From Bog-756 sp963741055 (lineage in GTDB: Bacteria; Actinomycetota; Acidimicrobiia; Acidimicrobiales; RAAP-2): a stretch of 64,000 nt of DNA. Made by a program: the position numbers and the translations under genes. Of the stretch, positions 11,238 through 20,960 are shown piece after piece (position 1 is the stretch's first letter; every line of letters starts with the position of its first letter). The DNA is taken from NCBI GenBank assembly GCA_963741055.1, contig CAVUGU010000005.1:301585-365584 (forward strand). The letters run 5' to 3'. Under the pieces are notes generated by a model that was not told the origin of the DNA, made no database searches, and was given only the letters and a program-made list of their open reading frames with translations.

Positions 11238-11403
11238 AACGGATCATCCGGACTCGCGATCGATTCGAAAGCTTGCGCACGAACACCCGACGACTGGGGC
11301 CCCGGCGCCAAGAGCTAAGGCCGGCTTGGAGAGCCGGGAGCGCCAGGAACCACAATGCAGGCTGTGAGTACCGATCAGCTGCCCACGGCGCGCCCCGAGC
11401 CGC

Positions 11404-12039
11404 TCAGCTCCGCTTGAGCCAGACCGTACGCAACTCCGGCCCGCGCACGTCCCACTCTTCCGCGGTCATCGCGTACCGGACGTGATCCTCCCACTCACCG
11501 TTGATCTCGAGATATCCGAGGGCGACCCCCTCGTTGCGCAGCCCGAGCTTCTCCGCGACCCGCCGGCTCGCGAAGTTGCGCGGGATGATCGCGACCTCGA
11601 TACGGTGGAGCCGCAAGGTCTCGAACGCGAATTGCAACACCACCACGACCGCCTCGGGTACAAGGCCGGAACCGGCCAACTCCTCGTCGATCCAGTAGCC
11701 GATCGCACCGTTCTGGAAGGGGCCCCGTTGGATGGAAGAGAGGGTGATCTCGCCGGCGAACCGCCCTTCCAAGAAGATCCCGAAGCCGAACCCCGTTCCG
11801 AGCTGGCGCTCCCGCTCCCGCATCGTGCACCGAGCGGCGAAACTGGCGGCGTCCTCGGGCGGCAGCGGTGCACCCTTGGAGCGCGGCTCCCAGGGAACCA
11901 GCCACTGCCGACAGCGCGCCCGCACCGCGAGCCACGCGTCGTAGTCGCTCTCGACCAGAGTCGCCAAGCGGACACGCCAGCCGGGCAGCTCGAGCGATCG
12001 CACGACCTGCGAGCCGTGCGATCGAAGGCCGTGGCTCAT
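11404..12039 (-). CDS. GNAT acetyltransferase, RimJ/RimL-like
   Basis: The ATG at 12039 follows GGGGAGG by three bases, which decides the start over longer possibilities. The 211-residue protein has the RimJ/RimL layout: an N-terminal block around LELPGWRVRLATL, the acetyl-CoA-binding region GYWIDEELAGSGLVPEA (114-130), and LHRIEVAIIPRNFASRRVAE (144-163). Relatives acetylate the N-terminus of ribosomal proteins or small amines. The GxG of the pyrophosphate loop is present as GSG. It converges on the surface protein and has its own 154-base upstream region, so it is probably a single-gene unit. The substrate is unknown. Confidence 0.85.
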   Translation of the reverse strand: MSHGLRSHGSQVVRSLELPGWRVRLATLVESDYDAWLAVRARCRQWLVPWEPRSKGAPLPPEDAASFAARCTMRERERQLGTGFGFGIFLEGRFAGEITLSSIQRGPFQNGAIGYWIDEELAGSGLVPEAVVVVLQFAFETLRLHRIEVAIIPRNFASRRVAEKLGLRNEGVALGYLEINGEWEDHVRYAMTAEEWDVRGPELRTVWLKRS

Positions 12040-12193
12040 GATCCTCCCCGAAGACGCGGACGAACTCTCACCGGTGAATGGTAGGTCAAGGGTACCGAAG
12101 TCGGGAGAGACGAGGTCGCAGCTCCTGGGAGCAGCGACGCGCCGCCGGACCGTGGTCCGTGGGGGTCGGCCACTGACCATGGCAGGGCCCCCA

Positions 12194-13921
12194 CTACCCG
12201 GGCGATACCTGCTCTGGTGTCAACTTCTGGTGCGGAACGATCGCGTCGAAAAGCCCCGCGTGCACGATCGAGTAGGGGATGCCCCGCTCGGAGAGCGACC
12301 TCGCGAGCGCGGCCTCGTGGAGCTGGCCGGCTTGGAGGTTGAGCGTGCCGAATTGAGCTCCCGCGACGGCCATGTGTGCCGGCGGGACGAACAACCATGC
12401 GGGGCGCGCCTCCCGGGCGACCTGCTCGGCGATCGATGCCGACCTGATCTCGTCCCACGGGGTGGGCGAGAACGTCAGATCTCCCCCCGAGAGGAAGTCG
12501 AGTTTGTAGGCGACCCAGTAGTTGGCATAGCCCACCCGGATCCTGTCTCGCTCGAGAATGCGTATCTGCTGTTGTGTGGTGGCGTTCGGGTTTCGCTCGA
12601 GCAGGCCGTAGGGGCTCTGGCTCACGAGCCAGGCGAATCCGGTGGCGGCAGACGAGAGCACGATCACCATGAGCACCGCGACGGCAACGCGGGCCCCACC
12701 CTGAGCCCGATTCACCGCACTGCCTCGGGAGTGCCCATGGGGCCGCCATCGCGCGGTGATCAAGCGTGCGACGCGTTCGCACCCCATGACGACGGTCAGC
12801 ACCACGAGCGGAGGGAGGTACATCGAGTAGCGGCCGTCGTTCCACCACCAAGCCAACGGGTCGATGGCATAGAGGAAGGGAAAAGCGAGCAGCGCGACGG
12901 CCAATGCGCGGCCGCGCCCTCCCTGAACCAAACACACGACGATCGAAAGCACCAGGGCTCCGAGGACCAGCACCTCGGTGACCAGGCCGAGGACACCGGG
13001 CAGGAGCGGCCTGCCGTCGATGGTCCGATGGAGACCGAGCTGGAGCGGGAGGACGTCCACGAAGAAGACGTGCAGGTGGCTGACGTAGCCGCCATAGTCG
13101 CTCAGGGTGACCCGCGAGGAGTCGAGAGAAGGAAAGCCGTTGGGAACGTTCGCCCACAGCCACGGCAACGCCCCGACCGCCGCACCGATCAGTGACACCC
13201 CGATCCGTGCCAACCAGAACCGCGGCCCGCGTGCCTTCCAGGTGCCGACGGCGGCGCCGAGGAAGAGCAGGGCTGACGGAACCAGAAAGAAGACGGCCTC
13301 CGGGGACGCCCACCACCCGAGGCCCACCAGCAGCCCGAACCCGGCCAGATCGAGGTACGTGGCGTGCCCGTCAAGGACGCGCAGTGACATCAAGAGGGTG
13401 GCTACTCCGATCAGAAGCGCCACGTTGTGGAAGCCGTACTCGGTGGTGTTCGTCGCACCGAACATGGGGACCGTCCAGACGACGACGCCTGCCAGCGCGG
13501 CGATCCATCGATCGTCGACCAGCCGGAGTGCTGCACGCCAGGTCAGGAGCGCGGTGACCCCCATGAGGATTGCCGGGACGATCGTCAGTGACAACGAACT
13601 CTGCCCGGCGACTCCGAAGACCGCTGCCACCACAAAGGGCTCGACTCCTCCATAGACCTGTCCCCAGAAGAACGCGGTGAAGTGGCCATGGAGGATCTCG
13701 TGCGCCATCAGCCCGACGACGGCTTGGTCGGAGTCGAGGGTGACGTGCGTGAGCAACCAGGCTCTGCCGAGGACACCAGCCGCAATCCCCAGTGCCACGA
13801 GTGACCCGCCGATCACTGGCCAGAGGAGGTGATGACGGCCCGGCTCCAGCACCGGAGGCGCGACGCCAGTGGGTTCGGTCACGGGGACGGTGACCTGATC
13901 CTCTTCGACCTGCGCCGTCAT
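12194..13921 (-). CDS. Polytopic GT-C-type (family 39-like) membrane glycosyltransferase
   Basis: The protein has 575 residues if read from the ATG at 13921; an ATG at 13990 would add 23 Arg-rich residues with no family support. About ten to eleven hydrophobic segments fill residues 33-440, followed by a soluble C-terminal domain. The first extracytoplasmic loop carries LDSDQAVVG (62-70), the acidic DxD motif of GT-C enzymes that use polyprenyl-phosphate sugars, and then the block FFWGQVYGG. It probably moves a sugar from a lipid carrier onto a surface glycan or protein outside the membrane. It lies in a block of four similar membrane proteins. The acceptor is unknown. Confidence 0.78.
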   Translation of the reverse strand: MTAQVEEDQVTVPVTEPTGVAPPVLEPGRHHLLWPVIGGSLVALGIAAGVLGRAWLLTHVTLDSDQAVVGLMAHEILHGHFTAFFWGQVYGGVEPFVVAAVFGVAGQSSLSLTIVPAILMGVTALLTWRAALRLVDDRWIAALAGVVVWTVPMFGATNTTEYGFHNVALLIGVATLLMSLRVLDGHATYLDLAGFGLLVGLGWWASPEAVFFLVPSALLFLGAAVGTWKARGPRFWLARIGVSLIGAAVGALPWLWANVPNGFPSLDSSRVTLSDYGGYVSHLHVFFVDVLPLQLGLHRTIDGRPLLPGVLGLVTEVLVLGALVLSIVVCLVQGGRGRALAVALLAFPFLYAIDPLAWWWNDGRYSMYLPPLVVLTVVMGCERVARLITARWRPHGHSRGSAVNRAQGGARVAVAVLMVIVLSSAATGFAWLVSQSPYGLLERNPNATTQQQIRILERDRIRVGYANYWVAYKLDFLSGGDLTFSPTPWDEIRSASIAEQVAREARPAWLFVPPAHMAVAGAQFGTLNLQAGQLHEAALARSLSERGIPYSIVHAGLFDAIVPHQKLTPEQVSPG

Positions 13922-14140
13922 TCGAGGGTCAACCTGCAGCCTTCTGTGGTAGGCACGGGCGCGTACGACCCTGCATGGTAGATCGGCCACGGAGGTTGCT
14001 TGCGTGCAGCCTCTCTTCAGGGCCGGACATCGGCTCCAGCCGCTCGCGCTACCACGAACGGGGCGGTTTCAAACTGCAACTGGGAGTGCGCAGACCCGGA
14101 GCCGACCCGACCCGGGCCTTCGAGGATCGCTCGTCTTGTG

Positions 14141-16006
14141 TCAGAGATCTCCGTCGCTCGCCGCCCACATGACGAAGCCTCCTGACGACGCCCATGGCGC
14201 ACCGAGCGCGGCGGTAAAGAGCTCGACGACCGCATTGCTGCCACGTGTCGCACGGTCGACGACGATCAAGCGGACGTGGTAGTTGGCCAATGTCTCCCTG
14301 GTCGTCGCGACGAGAGCGGGCCCCTCCGCCGGCGCGGGACCGTAGCGGGAGGACCCTTCCTGTCGGGCGAGGAACCGCTGGAGCCCGTCGGGGTGCATCC
14401 GTGCCGGAAAGAGGAGGTATCCGTCGACCATCTCGGGGTGTTCGCCGCGTCCACCGAGGAGCCGGAAGCGGAAATCGTCGGTCAGCTGCCAACTGAGGGC
14501 GGATGGGTCGTAGGAGTCGGCGTAGGGATAGGTGAGCGCGATCGGGTCCTCCGGCGGGATGGCACGCTGGATCGCCGCCGGCAGTACCGGGACCTGCTGA
14601 TCCGCGACGGGCCAGCGCGGCAGCCAGGTGAGCGCCGCGAGCCCGGTGAGTACGACCGTCACGAGCCAGGCAAGGGTTCTTCGACGCCCGCGATCACGAC
14701 GCGAGGTCGATGCTCGGCCGCTCGTCGTCGCCACCTCTGACGGCACTCGTCGAAGGTCGTCGAGCCCGAACGCGAGCAGGGCCGCGAAAGACCCTGCGGT
14801 GATCAACGAAAAGCGGACCGCGAGAGTGTTGTCGAGGAGCGGGACGTGGGTGAGGACGAGGAATGGGAGGGGTATCCCAGTGGTGTGGCCGTCGATCTTC
14901 AGGTGGCCGCCGAGCGAGAGGATCCCCGAGGTGACCAGACACACCAGCGCGAGGCGGGTGCGCCCGCGGTGCCGCGACCTCCAGGCGAGAAGACCGCCGG
15001 CGAGGAGAAGGGGCACACCGAGGTACCCGTCGGCCTCGGAGAGGTTCCCCGCGGCCAGGCGCTGGCCGAGCGAGGTGAGGCCGAAGGAGACCCGCTGCAA
15101 AGGGCCTGGGGCGACGAAGCTCAGCGCGTCGTTGACGTAGGAGTTCAGCGCACCTTGGGCGGGAAGGGTGTAGTGCTGCGGTCCCGCCAGGATCATCCAG
15201 ACCGGGTAGGCGAGGAGAACCGCGGCGATTGCCGCCGCGAGGAGAAGCGGGCGGACGAGGCGCCTCGACACCTCTCGGGCTCCGGCAGGATGACCGGCGA
15301 TCACCGTCACCAGCGCGACGAGAGCGACCACCGCCACCATCGCCATCACCTCGGGCTCGGTCAAGAACTGCGCGACCACCAGCAGCCCGAGCAATGAACC
15401 GTTCCGGCGGGTGCTGCCGTCTCCCGCGACGATGCGGCTGAGCACGAGCGCGATCAGAGGCGGCCAGGGGGCGAAGACGAGGACGAGGTGGCCGAGGCCC
15501 TGGCCGACCATGTACGGCGAGAAGCCGTAGAGGAGGCCCCCGAAGGCCGCCGCGGGCCACCAGACGTCCCAACGGCGCAGCACGAAGTACGCGGCGCATG
15601 CGGAGGCAGGCATCGCGAGGACCATCAGGAGATTGGCCTGCCAGATCGGACCCAGTACGCCCGATAGCGGGATGGTCAGCGCGCCGAGCAAGGGTGCCTC
15701 GGTGTTCTGTGCGAGGTTGATCCCCGTCGGGACGTACATCGAGTTGCTGAAGAACGGGTTGAGGCCGTGCGCGGCAGCGTGGGGCACCCAGGCAAGGAAC
15801 CAGGTGGCGAGGATCGAGTCGCCGCTCGTCCCGAAGAGATGGGACCCCCCGACGGTGATGAGCGGCCAGTACGCGAGCACCCCGAGCACGACGTAACCGG
15901 CGATGACGCAAAGCGATCGGAGTGACCCCGAGGTTTTCGCCGCGGGCGGAGTCGGCGTCCGACCCGGCTCCTCGACGGTGCGTGCGACGGCGTGGGCTAC
16001 TGCCAT
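14141..16006 (-). CDS. Polytopic membrane protein, GT-C-like; paralogue of the 17358 gene
   Basis: The ATG at 16006 has GAAAGGG six bases upstream and was chosen over an upstream start that would add an implausible Arg/Pro-rich leader. The 621-residue protein has about ten to twelve membrane segments in its first two thirds and an extracytoplasmic C-terminal domain. Signature blocks are SGDSILATWFLAW (61-73), HGLNPFFSNSMYVPTG (80-95) and YGFSPYMVGQGLGH. The same blocks, in the same order, occur in the protein encoded at 17358-19265 on the other strand. The acidic first loop and overall shape suggest a GT-C transferase, but I see no family-defining catalytic motif. A role in surface glycan assembly is inferred from context. 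Confidence 0.72.
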   Translation of the reverse strand: MAVAHAVARTVEEPGRTPTPPAAKTSGSLRSLCVIAGYVVLGVLAYWPLITVGGSHLFGTSGDSILATWFLAWVPHAAAHGLNPFFSNSMYVPTGINLAQNTEAPLLGALTIPLSGVLGPIWQANLLMVLAMPASACAAYFVLRRWDVWWPAAAFGGLLYGFSPYMVGQGLGHLVLVFAPWPPLIALVLSRIVAGDGSTRRNGSLLGLLVVAQFLTEPEVMAMVAVVALVALVTVIAGHPAGAREVSRRLVRPLLLAAAIAAVLLAYPVWMILAGPQHYTLPAQGALNSYVNDALSFVAPGPLQRVSFGLTSLGQRLAAGNLSEADGYLGVPLLLAGGLLAWRSRHRGRTRLALVCLVTSGILSLGGHLKIDGHTTGIPLPFLVLTHVPLLDNTLAVRFSLITAGSFAALLAFGLDDLRRVPSEVATTSGRASTSRRDRGRRRTLAWLVTVVLTGLAALTWLPRWPVADQQVPVLPAAIQRAIPPEDPIALTYPYADSYDPSALSWQLTDDFRFRLLGGRGEHPEMVDGYLLFPARMHPDGLQRFLARQEGSSRYGPAPAEGPALVATTRETLANYHVRLIVVDRATRGSNAVVELFTAALGAPWASSGGFVMWAASDGDL

Positions 16007-16285
16007 GGTCCCTTTCGTGTGGATGCAGGGCGCACAGCTTGCACAAGGACGCTGTCTGGCCTCGACTCGGCTCAGACTAACGAACGGTCGCTCCGGAGGA
16101 CGGCCACGGCGCGCTCCGTTCGGTCGGACCCTTCCCGCGTGGCTCACCTGGGGCGGAGAATGGCCACCGGTCGACGGGGCCGAGGCCCGCGGCGGGGGGC
16201 GTCGGCACCACGACGCAGTGGCTGGCCGAGTGGCCGGCCCGCGTCGGTCTGCTCGATGCGACGCCTACGCCCGAGCACCGGCGAG

Positions 16286-17080
16286 TTAGAAGAACTTCGC
16301 CCCTTCCGGTCTCCGACCTCTGACGATCAAGCCTGGGCGCCCAAGCGTTTGCGGGCCTCCCAGCTGGCGATTCGCTGGGTCCCTATAGCCTGCTCGCAAC
16401 ATGCGCCGAACATCGGATGAAGTGTTGAGGCACGATCCGTGCACGGTGCGGTTGCTCATGAAGACCACGTCGCCGGCCTTGGCGGGCACGGCAGTGGTGT
16501 CCTCGAGCCGATATTGATCTACCGGCAGATGGGGTTGGCAAGGTCCTTCCGCGGTCTCCGTGATATGAGGAAGCGGGCCAAGTCGATGAGAACCGTCCAA
16601 GAAACGTAATTCCCCGTTCTGGGCATTGGTGTCGTCGAGGTGGATCAACGCCTCGACGTAGCGCATCGTCTCGTGGGGGTAGTAGGCCTCGTCCTGGTGG
16701 GTCGGAAACGGCTGACCTGTCTCGGGGGGTTTCACAAGTAGCGTCGATTGATGGAATTCAACGGCCTCCGATGCCAGAAGCTCCGCCGCTGCATCCACCA
16801 CTGCGGGGTCGGTCAGTGCGCGCATCAATGCAGCGCTGTAGAAGTGCGGATCGGCCAGCACGATCAATTCCACTTTGTCTGCCTCGGAGCCGAGGAGCGC
16901 TTCCCTCCACGGCCCTGACCATCCCTTCGATCGCGTCGCCCACGCGTCGATCACCCAGTCAAGTTCTTTTCTCAACTCCTGAACTTCTGGTGGTGAAAAG
17001 AGAGCGCTCACCCTCAGGTAGCCATGTTCCCAAAAAAAATCGACGTCGTCGCGCTTGATCGTCTTTCTGCGCTTCATCAT
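16286..17080 (-). CDS. Phytanoyl-CoA dioxygenase (PhyH)-like Fe(II)/2-oxoglutarate oxygenase
   Basis: The 264-residue protein has the PhyH facial triad: HQD (His128, Asp130) inside FPTHQDEAYYP, and the distal histidine in NRTVHGSCLN (His214), with Arg225/226 or Arg229 placed to bind 2-oxoglutarate. The block LRFLDGSHRLGPLPH is also typical. Such enzymes hydroxylate lipids, amino acids or natural products. Start choice is uncertain: two adjacent ATGs begin at 17080, with GAGGG immediately before them and AAAGGG further upstream. It lies between two paralogous membrane genes and is read on the same strand as one of them. Its codon use includes more A/T third positions than its neighbours, so acquisition by transfer is possible. 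The substrate is unknown. Confidence 0.85.
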   Translation of the reverse strand: MMKRRKTIKRDDVDFFWEHGYLRVSALFSPPEVQELRKELDWVIDAWATRSKGWSGPWREALLGSEADKVELIVLADPHFYSAALMRALTDPAVVDAAAELLASEAVEFHQSTLLVKPPETGQPFPTHQDEAYYPHETMRYVEALIHLDDTNAQNGELRFLDGSHRLGPLPHITETAEGPCQPHLPVDQYRLEDTTAVPAKAGDVVFMSNRTVHGSCLNTSSDVRRMLRAGYRDPANRQLGGPQTLGRPGLIVRGRRPEGAKFF

Positions 17081-17344
17081 CCCTCGGCATGTCCCTTTGA
17101 TTCCCGCAGATACATGTGTCCCTCGACCGGAAAGTACCGCCGCGCCACGCGATCTGGCTCAGCTTCAACTCACGCGCGGCAAATTCTTTCGCCGTCCTCC
17201 TCGTTCACCCTCTCCCGATGCTAGGAGAAATGACCGGCCCCATGGGGTATGCGATGAAAGGGCTACCGTGGGAACGAATCCATGTCGCGAGGCCCCTTCC
17301 CCCGTTCGCGTCCGGTGCTCCAGCCGGTCAGACGTGCATTCGCG

Positions 17345-17350
17345 TATCGT
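17345..17350 (+). promoter_or_regulatory. Putative -10 hexamer of a leaderless promoter
   Basis: TATCGT fits the actinobacterial TANNNT -10 element and ends exactly seven bases before the GTG at 17358, so the first transcribed base would be at or next to the start codon. No Shine-Dalgarno is visible before that GTG. The site helps to decide the start of the membrane protein. A -35 element is not clear. Confidence 0.45.
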
Positions 17351-17357
17351 AGCGCCG

Positions 17358-19265
17358 GTGACCGAGACCTCAGAAAGTGGTCCTCGCCTCCTCATAGGCC
17401 GGAGTGATGACAGACACGGGCCGGGCTCGTCCGAAGTGTGCGCGACCGAGCTCCGACTCGAACTCTCGGACCCGGGTGTCCGTAAGAGGACGGCTGGGAA
17501 CGAACTGTTGCCGTCGGTTTGCGTGGTCGTCGCTTACTTCGTTCTCGGATTGATCGCGTACGGGCCAGCCCTGACTCACATTTCCAGCCGTCTCTTCAGC
17601 ATCACCGGCGATTTCTCGCTCTGGATCTGGATGATGTCGTGGACGACCCATGCGGTCACCCACGGGCTGAACCCGTTCTTCAGCAATGCCCTCTTCGTTC
17701 CGACCGGTCTCAACCTCGCTGAAAACACGTCGGCTCCTCTGCTCAGCCTTCTGACCATGCCGACCTCCTGGTTGTGGGGTCCGATCGTCTCGGCGAATCT
17801 CGTGATGGTCGTTGCCATGCCCATCTCTGCGACGTCGGCCTTCGTGGTCTTGCGCAAATGGCGGGTCTGGTGGCCGGCGGCTGCGCTCGGAGGCCTTGCC
17901 TACGGCTTCTCGCCGTACATGATCGGGCAGGCCGCGGGCCACCCCCAGCTTCTCATGGTCCCGATACCACCGCTGATTGCGCTGTCCCTGTCTCGGGTCG
18001 TGCAACGGAGCGGATCCCCGACAAGACTCGGCATAGAGCTGGGCCTGCTCGTGGCGGCGCAGTTCCTCATCTCTCCTGAGATCCTCGCCACGACCGCGCT
18101 CTTCGCGGCTCTGGCGCTTGGGTATCTGGCATTGCGCCGCATCGACGCCTTCCGGGAAGGTGCACGGTCGATAGCTCGGTCCTCTGGCATCGCCGCGCTC
18201 ACGGTCACCCTGATCATTGCGTACCCGGTCTGGATGATGCTTGCAGGACCCCAGCATTTCGTCGGCCCGACCATTCCCGCCGTCAACTACTTCCACAACG
18301 ACCTCTGGAGCAGCATCATCCCGGGACCGCTCCAGCAGGTCTCGTTCGGGAAGCAGTTCCTGGGCAACCCCGGGATCAACTACACGGAAGCCGGCGGTTA
18401 TCTGGGGATCGCCGTTCTCGCGGCGGTGGTCATCCTTGCGTGGCGAGGACGTAGAAGCCTGCGGATGCAACTGGCTGTACTGCTGCTCCTCGCCTCCCTA
18501 GTCCTAGCTCTCGGGCCACATCTTCAGGTCGGCGGGCATCTCACCGGCTTGCCCCTACCCTTCATCGTCCTCGATCACCTCCCACTCCTCGACAACATCC
18601 TTCCCAGTCGGATCAACTTCGAGGTGGGAGCCTGCGCGGCGGCCGTGATCGCCTTCGGTCTCGACGATGTGCACAACCGTCCGGTCCCCCGACATCGCCT
18701 GGGGACGTCCGGACACACCCGCACACGACTCGCGGCGGTGGCCGCGGCTGTCGTTCTCGTGGCCCTTGTCGCGACTCAGCTTCCGCGATGGCCGTATCAG
18801 AGCCGGACCGTATCCGTGCTACCCACGGCAATACGGCAGGCCGTTCCCGCTGGCGATCCCGTTGCGATCACCTTCCCGTACGTGATGACCAATCTGGAGC
18901 CGCAGCCCTTGATCTGGCAAGCGGACGACGGGTTCGCGTTTCGGATGCTCGGTGGCCGCGCCGACCACCCCGATAAAGATGGGAAGGCTACGACGACCCC
19001 CGCCCCCATGAGCCCACCCCAGTTGCAACAGTTCCTCGCAGCCGAGGACAACGACCCCTTGGTCTCCTACGGAGGGTCACCAGCAGTGACCAAGCAGCTA
19101 CTTGTCGAGGTTCGAGAGGTCCTCGACGTGTATCGCGTCCGGTTGGTGATCGTGGACCGCGCGGTCCGGGGAGGTGATCAGGTCACCTCGATGTTCACGA
19201 GCGCGCTCGGACCCCCCAAGGTGTCGTCGGGTGAATTCCGATTATGGGCTGACTGGAAGCGATAG
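17358..19265 (+). CDS. Polytopic membrane protein, GT-C-like; paralogue of the 14141 gene
   Basis: Read from GTG 17358 the protein has 635 residues. The open frame extends upstream to 17055, but that extension looks non-coding, and a leaderless-type -10 supports 17358. Residues 50-480 hold about ten membrane segments; the C-terminal 150 residues are extracytoplasmic. It shares blocks with the protein at 14141-16006: TGDFSLWIWMMSW, HGLNPFFSNALFVPTG, YGFSPYMIGQAAGH and YPVWMMLAGPQH. The two genes are convergent-side paralogues in opposite orientation around the PhyH-like gene. It converges on the DUF2079 gene with 23 bases between stops. A glycan-assembly role is inferred from neighbours; the reaction is unknown. 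Confidence 0.72.
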   Translation: MTETSESGPRLLIGRSDDRHGPGSSEVCATELRLELSDPGVRKRTAGNELLPSVCVVVAYFVLGLIAYGPALTHISSRLFSITGDFSLWIWMMSWTTHAVTHGLNPFFSNALFVPTGLNLAENTSAPLLSLLTMPTSWLWGPIVSANLVMVVAMPISATSAFVVLRKWRVWWPAAALGGLAYGFSPYMIGQAAGHPQLLMVPIPPLIALSLSRVVQRSGSPTRLGIELGLLVAAQFLISPEILATTALFAALALGYLALRRIDAFREGARSIARSSGIAALTVTLIIAYPVWMMLAGPQHFVGPTIPAVNYFHNDLWSSIIPGPLQQVSFGKQFLGNPGINYTEAGGYLGIAVLAAVVILAWRGRRSLRMQLAVLLLLASLVLALGPHLQVGGHLTGLPLPFIVLDHLPLLDNILPSRINFEVGACAAAVIAFGLDDVHNRPVPRHRLGTSGHTRTRLAAVAAAVVLVALVATQLPRWPYQSRTVSVLPTAIRQAVPAGDPVAITFPYVMTNLEPQPLIWQADDGFAFRMLGGRADHPDKDGKATTTPAPMSPPQLQQFLAAEDNDPLVSYGGSPAVTKQLLVEVREVLDVYRVRLVIVDRAVRGGDQVTSMFTSALGPPKVSSGEFRLWADWKR

Positions 19266-19288
19266 TCGCGTTTGCACGCCGACTGGTT

Positions 19289-20956
19289 TCAAGCCTCAGA
19301 GCCGATCGGCGGCGGGAGGGTCAGACGCGTAGTCCCCTTGGGTGGTTGCCACTCGAAGGCCCACACTCCGTCCCCCGATGTCAACATTCGAGCGTGCAGC
19401 TGATCACGCACGAAACTGATGTAGGCGTTGTTGTCCGCAAGCGAAGCGCGGTCGTGTGCCGGGTCGATCACGAACACCACCTCTCGCTCGCTGATCGGGT
19501 AAGTGTGACCCGATTTGAGGAAATACACGGACGGGCGAGCCGAAAACCTACCCATGATGCCGTGCGCGGCGAAGACCTCGGCCCGAGTTGGAGTGAGCGC
19601 GAGCGCCCGGTCCAGCTGCGAGCTTGCGCCCGGAGTTACCTGGTCGATCGCCCAACGCACACTGCCCGGCGACGTCGTGACCCCGTATGTCAAGGCCTGG
19701 ACGGTCAGGAGGAGCCCGACGAGGAGGCCTGGGGCCCACCCGTACTTGAAGCGTTGGGCCAGCCAGACCAGCACCGTCACCGTGCCGAACAGCAGGAAGG
19801 GAAACGCCGCCGCGCTCTGGAACGGTTCGAAGATGAATCCGTACTGGGCGCTGAGCGCGTTGCAGGTGAGGACGACGAAGGGGACGCCGAAACCCCACGC
19901 AGACGCCAGTCCGATTACTCCGACCGGTTTCATCAACGTGTAGATGGCGCCGAGGCGATGGTGCAGTTGATCGATGACACGTGAGGGATGGGTCACCATC
20001 CCGACCACGAGCACAACAAGTCCGGACGCGCCGTGCAGCGTGTTCCGCCCTGCGAGGTACGAATAGCTCACGTCGATGCCCGATCCTGCGTTCGCCCCGA
20101 TCAGCGAGATCAAGACCGACCAGGCAAGAGCGACGACGATGATCTGCACACCCTGGCGACGGGAGTCCCTCCCTGCAAGAACGGCGGAAAGGCCGAGCCC
20201 GATCAGGGTCACCGTGGCGAAGGATCCACAGAGCAGCGTCAAACCGACCCAGATCCACGCCCTCCGACCGCGCCCGCGCCAGAGGTCGCGCCCCGCGAGC
20301 ACGAGGAAGAACGCGCTGAGCGGTTCCATGTGGAAATCGAACAGGAGGGTCCGATAGGCCTCCGGGTTCACCACGATCACCGCCAGGACCACGATGGCGA
20401 CGCCGACGCCGACGGTCCATCGCAGTTTCTTCCTCTGGAGGTAGTCGACAATCCACAGATATGTGACGAGACCGGTTCCCGCGACCGCGATGTCCTGGAT
20501 CCAGAGCAGCGTCAACGAAGAGGGGAAGACGAGGTGGAGAAGCGCCAGCGGCCAGATGATCAGCTCGAAGTCGCTCTTCAAAAACGTGTAGGGCCCGTAG
20601 ACGGTCACGAAGGGGTTGAGATGGCCCTGTCCGATCAGCGACCACGCCTGGTTGTAGGTACCGAAATCCTGCCCGACGAAGTTGCGTCCGTAGAGAATCG
20701 TCGAGAAGGTGACCAATCCGACGAACCACAACCCGATCACGATCGCGCCCGCGCCACGGAGCATCGACCACCGTTGGCGCAGGATGCGCTCGCGCCGACG
20801 ATCGACCTGTACCGTGTCGCCGGCAGAGGAGGTCTCGGTCGGTCGGTCGCCGTCGACGTCGCCGCCTGGAACCGCGTCACTCAACGAGGAGGCGTTGCCC
20901 GGTCGTCGTGTGACGTGCGGTGGTCGGTTGCCAACCCCCGCGGTGTCCACCGTCAC
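19289..20956 (-). CDS. DUF2079 family membrane protein
   Basis: The 555-residue protein starts at a GTG preceded by GAGGTGA. That Shine-Dalgarno overlaps the stop codon of the glycosyltransferase upstream, so the two are translated together. A 65-residue polar N-terminal tail precedes about ten membrane segments and an extracytoplasmic C-terminal part. The block QDFGTYNQAWSLIGQGH corresponds to the first loop typical of DUF2079 proteins, and FHMEPLSAFFL is also characteristic. DUF2079 proteins resemble GT-C glycosyltransferases, but their reaction has not been established to my knowledge. It is the last gene of a glycan operon. Confidence 0.8.
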   Translation of the reverse strand: MTVDTAGVGNRPPHVTRRPGNASSLSDAVPGGDVDGDRPTETSSAGDTVQVDRRRERILRQRWSMLRGAGAIVIGLWFVGLVTFSTILYGRNFVGQDFGTYNQAWSLIGQGHLNPFVTVYGPYTFLKSDFELIIWPLALLHLVFPSSLTLLWIQDIAVAGTGLVTYLWIVDYLQRKKLRWTVGVGVAIVVLAVIVVNPEAYRTLLFDFHMEPLSAFFLVLAGRDLWRGRGRRAWIWVGLTLLCGSFATVTLIGLGLSAVLAGRDSRRQGVQIIVVALAWSVLISLIGANAGSGIDVSYSYLAGRNTLHGASGLVVLVVGMVTHPSRVIDQLHHRLGAIYTLMKPVGVIGLASAWGFGVPFVVLTCNALSAQYGFIFEPFQSAAAFPFLLFGTVTVLVWLAQRFKYGWAPGLLVGLLLTVQALTYGVTTSPGSVRWAIDQVTPGASSQLDRALALTPTRAEVFAAHGIMGRFSARPSVYFLKSGHTYPISEREVVFVIDPAHDRASLADNNAYISFVRDQLHARMLTSGDGVWAFEWQPPKGTTRLTLPPPIGSEA

Positions 20957-20960
20957 CAGG

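Noticed and set aside
11321..11337. Six-base-pair hairpin between the surface protein and the acetyltransferase
   Set aside because: The stem is short, the loop is five bases and no U-tract follows, so a terminator call is not supported.
17055..17357. Upstream extension of the membrane protein at 17358
   Set aside because: The added residues look non-coding and lie across the divergent promoter region of the PhyH-like gene.
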